From Clostridiales bacterium (GTDB lineage Bacteria; Bacillota; Clostridia; Lachnospirales; CAG-274): a stretch of DNA of 9,835 nucleotides. The stretch is taken from NCBI GenBank assembly GCA_021202835.1, contig JAJQCI010000187.1, positions 1 through 9,835 of the forward strand, read 5' to 3'. Positions 7,896 to 9,835 of the stretch are shown here, one piece after another (position 1 is the stretch's first letter; each line of letters starts with the position of its first letter). The notes under the pieces are model-generated. The model did no database searches. It saw nothing but the letters and a program-made list of their open reading frames with translations, and was not told where the DNA came from. Both the position numbers and the translations under genes were made by a program.

Positions 7896-7918
7896 AAATA
7901 TAAAAGGAGGAAAATAAA

Positions 7919-9835
7919 ATGAGAAAATCCGCAAAAAGATTCTTAAGCACCATCTTAGCTCTGACGCTGCTTTGCTCGTGTATGGCAGTAATGAACATAA
8001 ATACGGTTTTTGCCGCAGATGCAAGCTATATAGTAAGTACTTTCCCATCTTCTACTTCTAATGGAAAATATTATAGCTTAACAGACAGTTCAGATACATA
8101 TGGCGGAACAACTTCAAATCCGGTTTCGTCGGACAACAGAGGACTTTATTATTTGAGAAACAGCAGCAGTGATGCGCTTAAAACTGACTCTTCTTCAACC
8201 GTAATTAATGGCTTGACATTGCAAAGTTCTATTTACACATCATCAAGCAGCGGCGGAGGCGCAGTAACATTTTACGCAGATGCCGGAGATTTGATTACTG
8301 TTTATTACAAAGCATATAATAGTTCTACGACAGTGAGTATTTCAAAAGAGGTTAATTCTTCTCGTAAAATTACCAATGCTTTGAGCACAAGCGATACAAC
8401 TTCAGATACAAGCAATATTACTTTATTTAGTTATACGGCAACTGACGGTGGTGTTTACTATGCAGGAAGTACCAATACAAGAATATATATTTATGCTGTA
8501 ACAACAACGGCGGCTACCGGCAATAAATATACAATTACGGGCTCTGTAAACGGACTTGAAGCAGATGACACATTTACATTAACATCTTCAGCAGATGATA
8601 CTGTTACATATACTGCTGTGGTAAATGATGAAGCAGACGAATATACAGTTTCGGAATATGCAGCGACAGCTCCTTTTGCGGCAGACGATACATTTATTGT
8701 CAGCAAAGACGGTTACAAGGTAAATGACGATGACACAGCAACAATCAAATTATCAGCTGTAGAAGATGATGCATATTCATTTATAGCGGATACAGATCTG
8801 ACTTTTGAAAGTGATCAGTATACCATAAGCGGTAAGCTGCTTTCATCATATGATTCTTCCGCAATCAGCGGTACATTGTACAGAAAAAACGGAACAGGCT
8901 ATGAGACAACATCAGTTACTAAAACTGGCTTCAGTTTCAATATTGATAAGGGAGAGCCGGAAACAGTTTATTTTGGGGCAAACGATCATTACGGTAAATC
9001 GGAAACATATTCTGCAGATTCCTCAAGTGATGTGACATTAACTAAAGTTACAGATATTACCGAAGGTGATGGAGTAACATTAAATACAGACATATTTGGA
9101 GTTAATGCCGAAACAAACTGTCAGGCATACAACATAAAGCTTACAAATACATATGAAATTAATGGATACAGCTTAAACGGTTCAAGCGGAAATATACTTG
9201 TTCAGCTTTATGACAGCAGCAACAATGAAGCAGGCAGACTTCAGTGTTCTGCAGGTGCGACGATTTCTTATACACCTGCCGCAGATGGAGTTATGACTAT
9301 TGCCGCAGCAGCTTCAGGCGGAAACGCAGGCGACAGAGGTTTTACAATTACAAATAATGAAGCTTATAAATTTACAGGTGATAATTATAAAACAAAAACA
9401 GATTACACATATGAATTGACAGCAGGAACAGAATATACGATTACAATAACAGGCGGAGCTGTAAATATTTGGAGTATTGTTTTCACCCCCGAATCATCTT
9501 CGGAGAGCTTTGTTGTCGATGAGACTGCAAAAACGGTTAAATATACAGACAGTGAGGGCAAAGCAACACTTTATTACATTGCCGGCTTAACAGAGGAACA
9601 GGCGGCAGAAATAACAGAAGACACTGTTTGTACTCTCAGCAATGTAACAACAGAAGACGGAAGCGCCGCTTCGATTTCCACGGTTTATGAGGGTGTTGAA
9701 ATCGCAGGAACAACATATTCTGCGGAAACCTTCGGCTATAAATATGTATACGGCTTTACAATAACAGATTATCCGGAGGGCTATGATATAGACACATATG
9801 ACATGGGCATATTGGTAACAACTTATATGCTTGAG
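7919..9835 (+). CDS. Secreted modular beta-strand surface protein, 3' end outside the window
   Basis: The frame is open from ATG 7919 to the window end (639 residues so far). The start follows a perfect AAAGGAGG by 8 nt. Residues 1-32 form a signal peptide: basic MRKSAKR, a hydrophobic core, then a VFA site with likely cleavage after A32. The mature part is rich in Thr, Ser, Ala, Tyr, Asp and Gly and looks all-beta. Two distantly similar modules, about 37-195 and 391-525, each pair a Gly/Asp-rich turn with a closing aromatic strand (RIYIYAVTT; VNIWSIVFT). This pattern recalls beta-sandwich modules attached to clostridial pectate lyases and other carbohydrate-active proteins. Between them, two modules begin YTITG (204) and YTISG (301), like carboxypeptidase-regulatory/Cna-B folds. 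Residues 530-639 are not recognised. No catalytic domain or wall anchor is visible, though either could lie beyond the edge. A polysaccharide-binding or -degrading role is inference only. Confidence 0.8.
   Translation, partial: MRKSAKRFLSTILALTLLCSCMAVMNINTVFAADASYIVSTFPSSTSNGKYYSLTDSSDTYGGTTSNPVSSDNRGLYYLRNSSSDALKTDSSSTVINGLTLQSSIYTSSSSGGGAVTFYADAGDLITVYYKAYNSSTTVSISKEVNSSRKITNALSTSDTTSDTSNITLFSYTATDGGVYYAGSTNTRIYIYAVTTTAATGNKYTITGSVNGLEADDTFTLTSSADDTVTYTAVVNDEADEYTVSEYAATAPFAADDTFIVSKDGYKVNDDDTATIKLSAVEDDAYSFIADTDLTFESDQYTISGKLLSSYDSSAISGTLYRKNGTGYETTSVTKTGFSFNIDKGEPETVYFGANDHYGKSETYSADSSSDVTLTKVTDITEGDGVTLNTDIFGVNAETNCQAYNIKLTNTYEINGYSLNGSSGNILVQLYDSSNNEAGRLQCSAGATISYTPAADGVMTIAAAASGGNAGDRGFTITNNEAYKFTGDNYKTKTDYTYELTAGTEYTITITGGAVNIWSIVFTPESSSESFVVDETAKTVKYTDSEGKATLYYIAGLTEEQAAEITEDTVCTLSNVTTEDGSAASISTVYEGVEIAGTTYSAETFGYKYVYGFTITDYPEGYDIDTYDMGILVTTYMLE

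Noticed and set aside
7799..7918. Cyclic di-GMP-I (GEMM) or another known riboswitch in the surface-protein leader
   Set aside because: The conserved GACGCAAAG-type core and the tetraloop receptor pattern of GEMM are missing, and no T-box, cobalamin or fluoride signature was seen. Only two hairpins can be supported.
7970..7981. Lipobox (LCSC) in the signal peptide of the surface protein
   Set aside because: Cys at the -2 position is not typical of a lipobox, and a good signal peptidase I site (VFA) lies shortly after, so a lipoprotein is less likely.
7807..8048. Two overlapping minus-strand frames (7807-7998 and 7857-8048) across the leader and start of the surface gene
   Set aside because: They run antisense through the strong promoter leader, signal peptide and ribosome site of the plus-strand gene. 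They show no family motif.

Overview
The window looks like a chromosomal segment from a low-to-moderate GC Gram-positive anaerobe, most likely a member of class Clostridia. The evidence is the Shine-Dalgarno sites (GGAGG, AAAGGAGG), vegetative (sigma-A type) promoters with 17-bp spacers, a Bacillus/Clostridium-sized SMC, and a large secreted modular beta-strand protein. The genus cannot be fixed from the sequence alone.

Layout. On the minus strand, reading right to left, there is a compact operon: a 2-dehydropantoate 2-reductase (panE family, 5391-6305), smc (1813-5379) and ftsY (626-1795). Gaps are 11 and 17 nt, and a good sigma-A promoter sits just upstream of panE. After 109 nt with no clear terminator comes a TraX-family membrane protein (from 516 to beyond the left edge), with its own promoter-like sequence. 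Divergently, on the plus strand, lie murA (6442-7698) and then, after 220 nt, a secreted multi-domain surface protein that starts at 7919 and runs off the right edge. That last intergenic region holds a perfect-consensus promoter and a leader with two strong hairpins.

How the genes relate. Most are housekeeping. SMC organises and segregates the chromosome. FtsY is the receptor that brings SRP-ribosome complexes to the membrane. MurA commits UDP-GlcNAc to peptidoglycan synthesis. PanE-type reductases make pantoate for CoA. The smc-ftsY pair is a well-known Firmicutes arrangement, but its usual neighbours rnc (upstream) and ylxM-ffh (downstream) are absent, replaced by panE and traX. The surface protein is the main accessory element. 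It has a signal peptide, at least two kinds of repeated beta modules and codon use unlike its neighbours. Its function is not established.

I saw no CRISPR array, tRNA, rRNA, insertion sequence, toxin-antitoxin pair or defence locus. I found no convincing evidence for a new biological system. The parts most worth a second look are the strong promoter and structured leader, and the unrecognised surface protein behind them.
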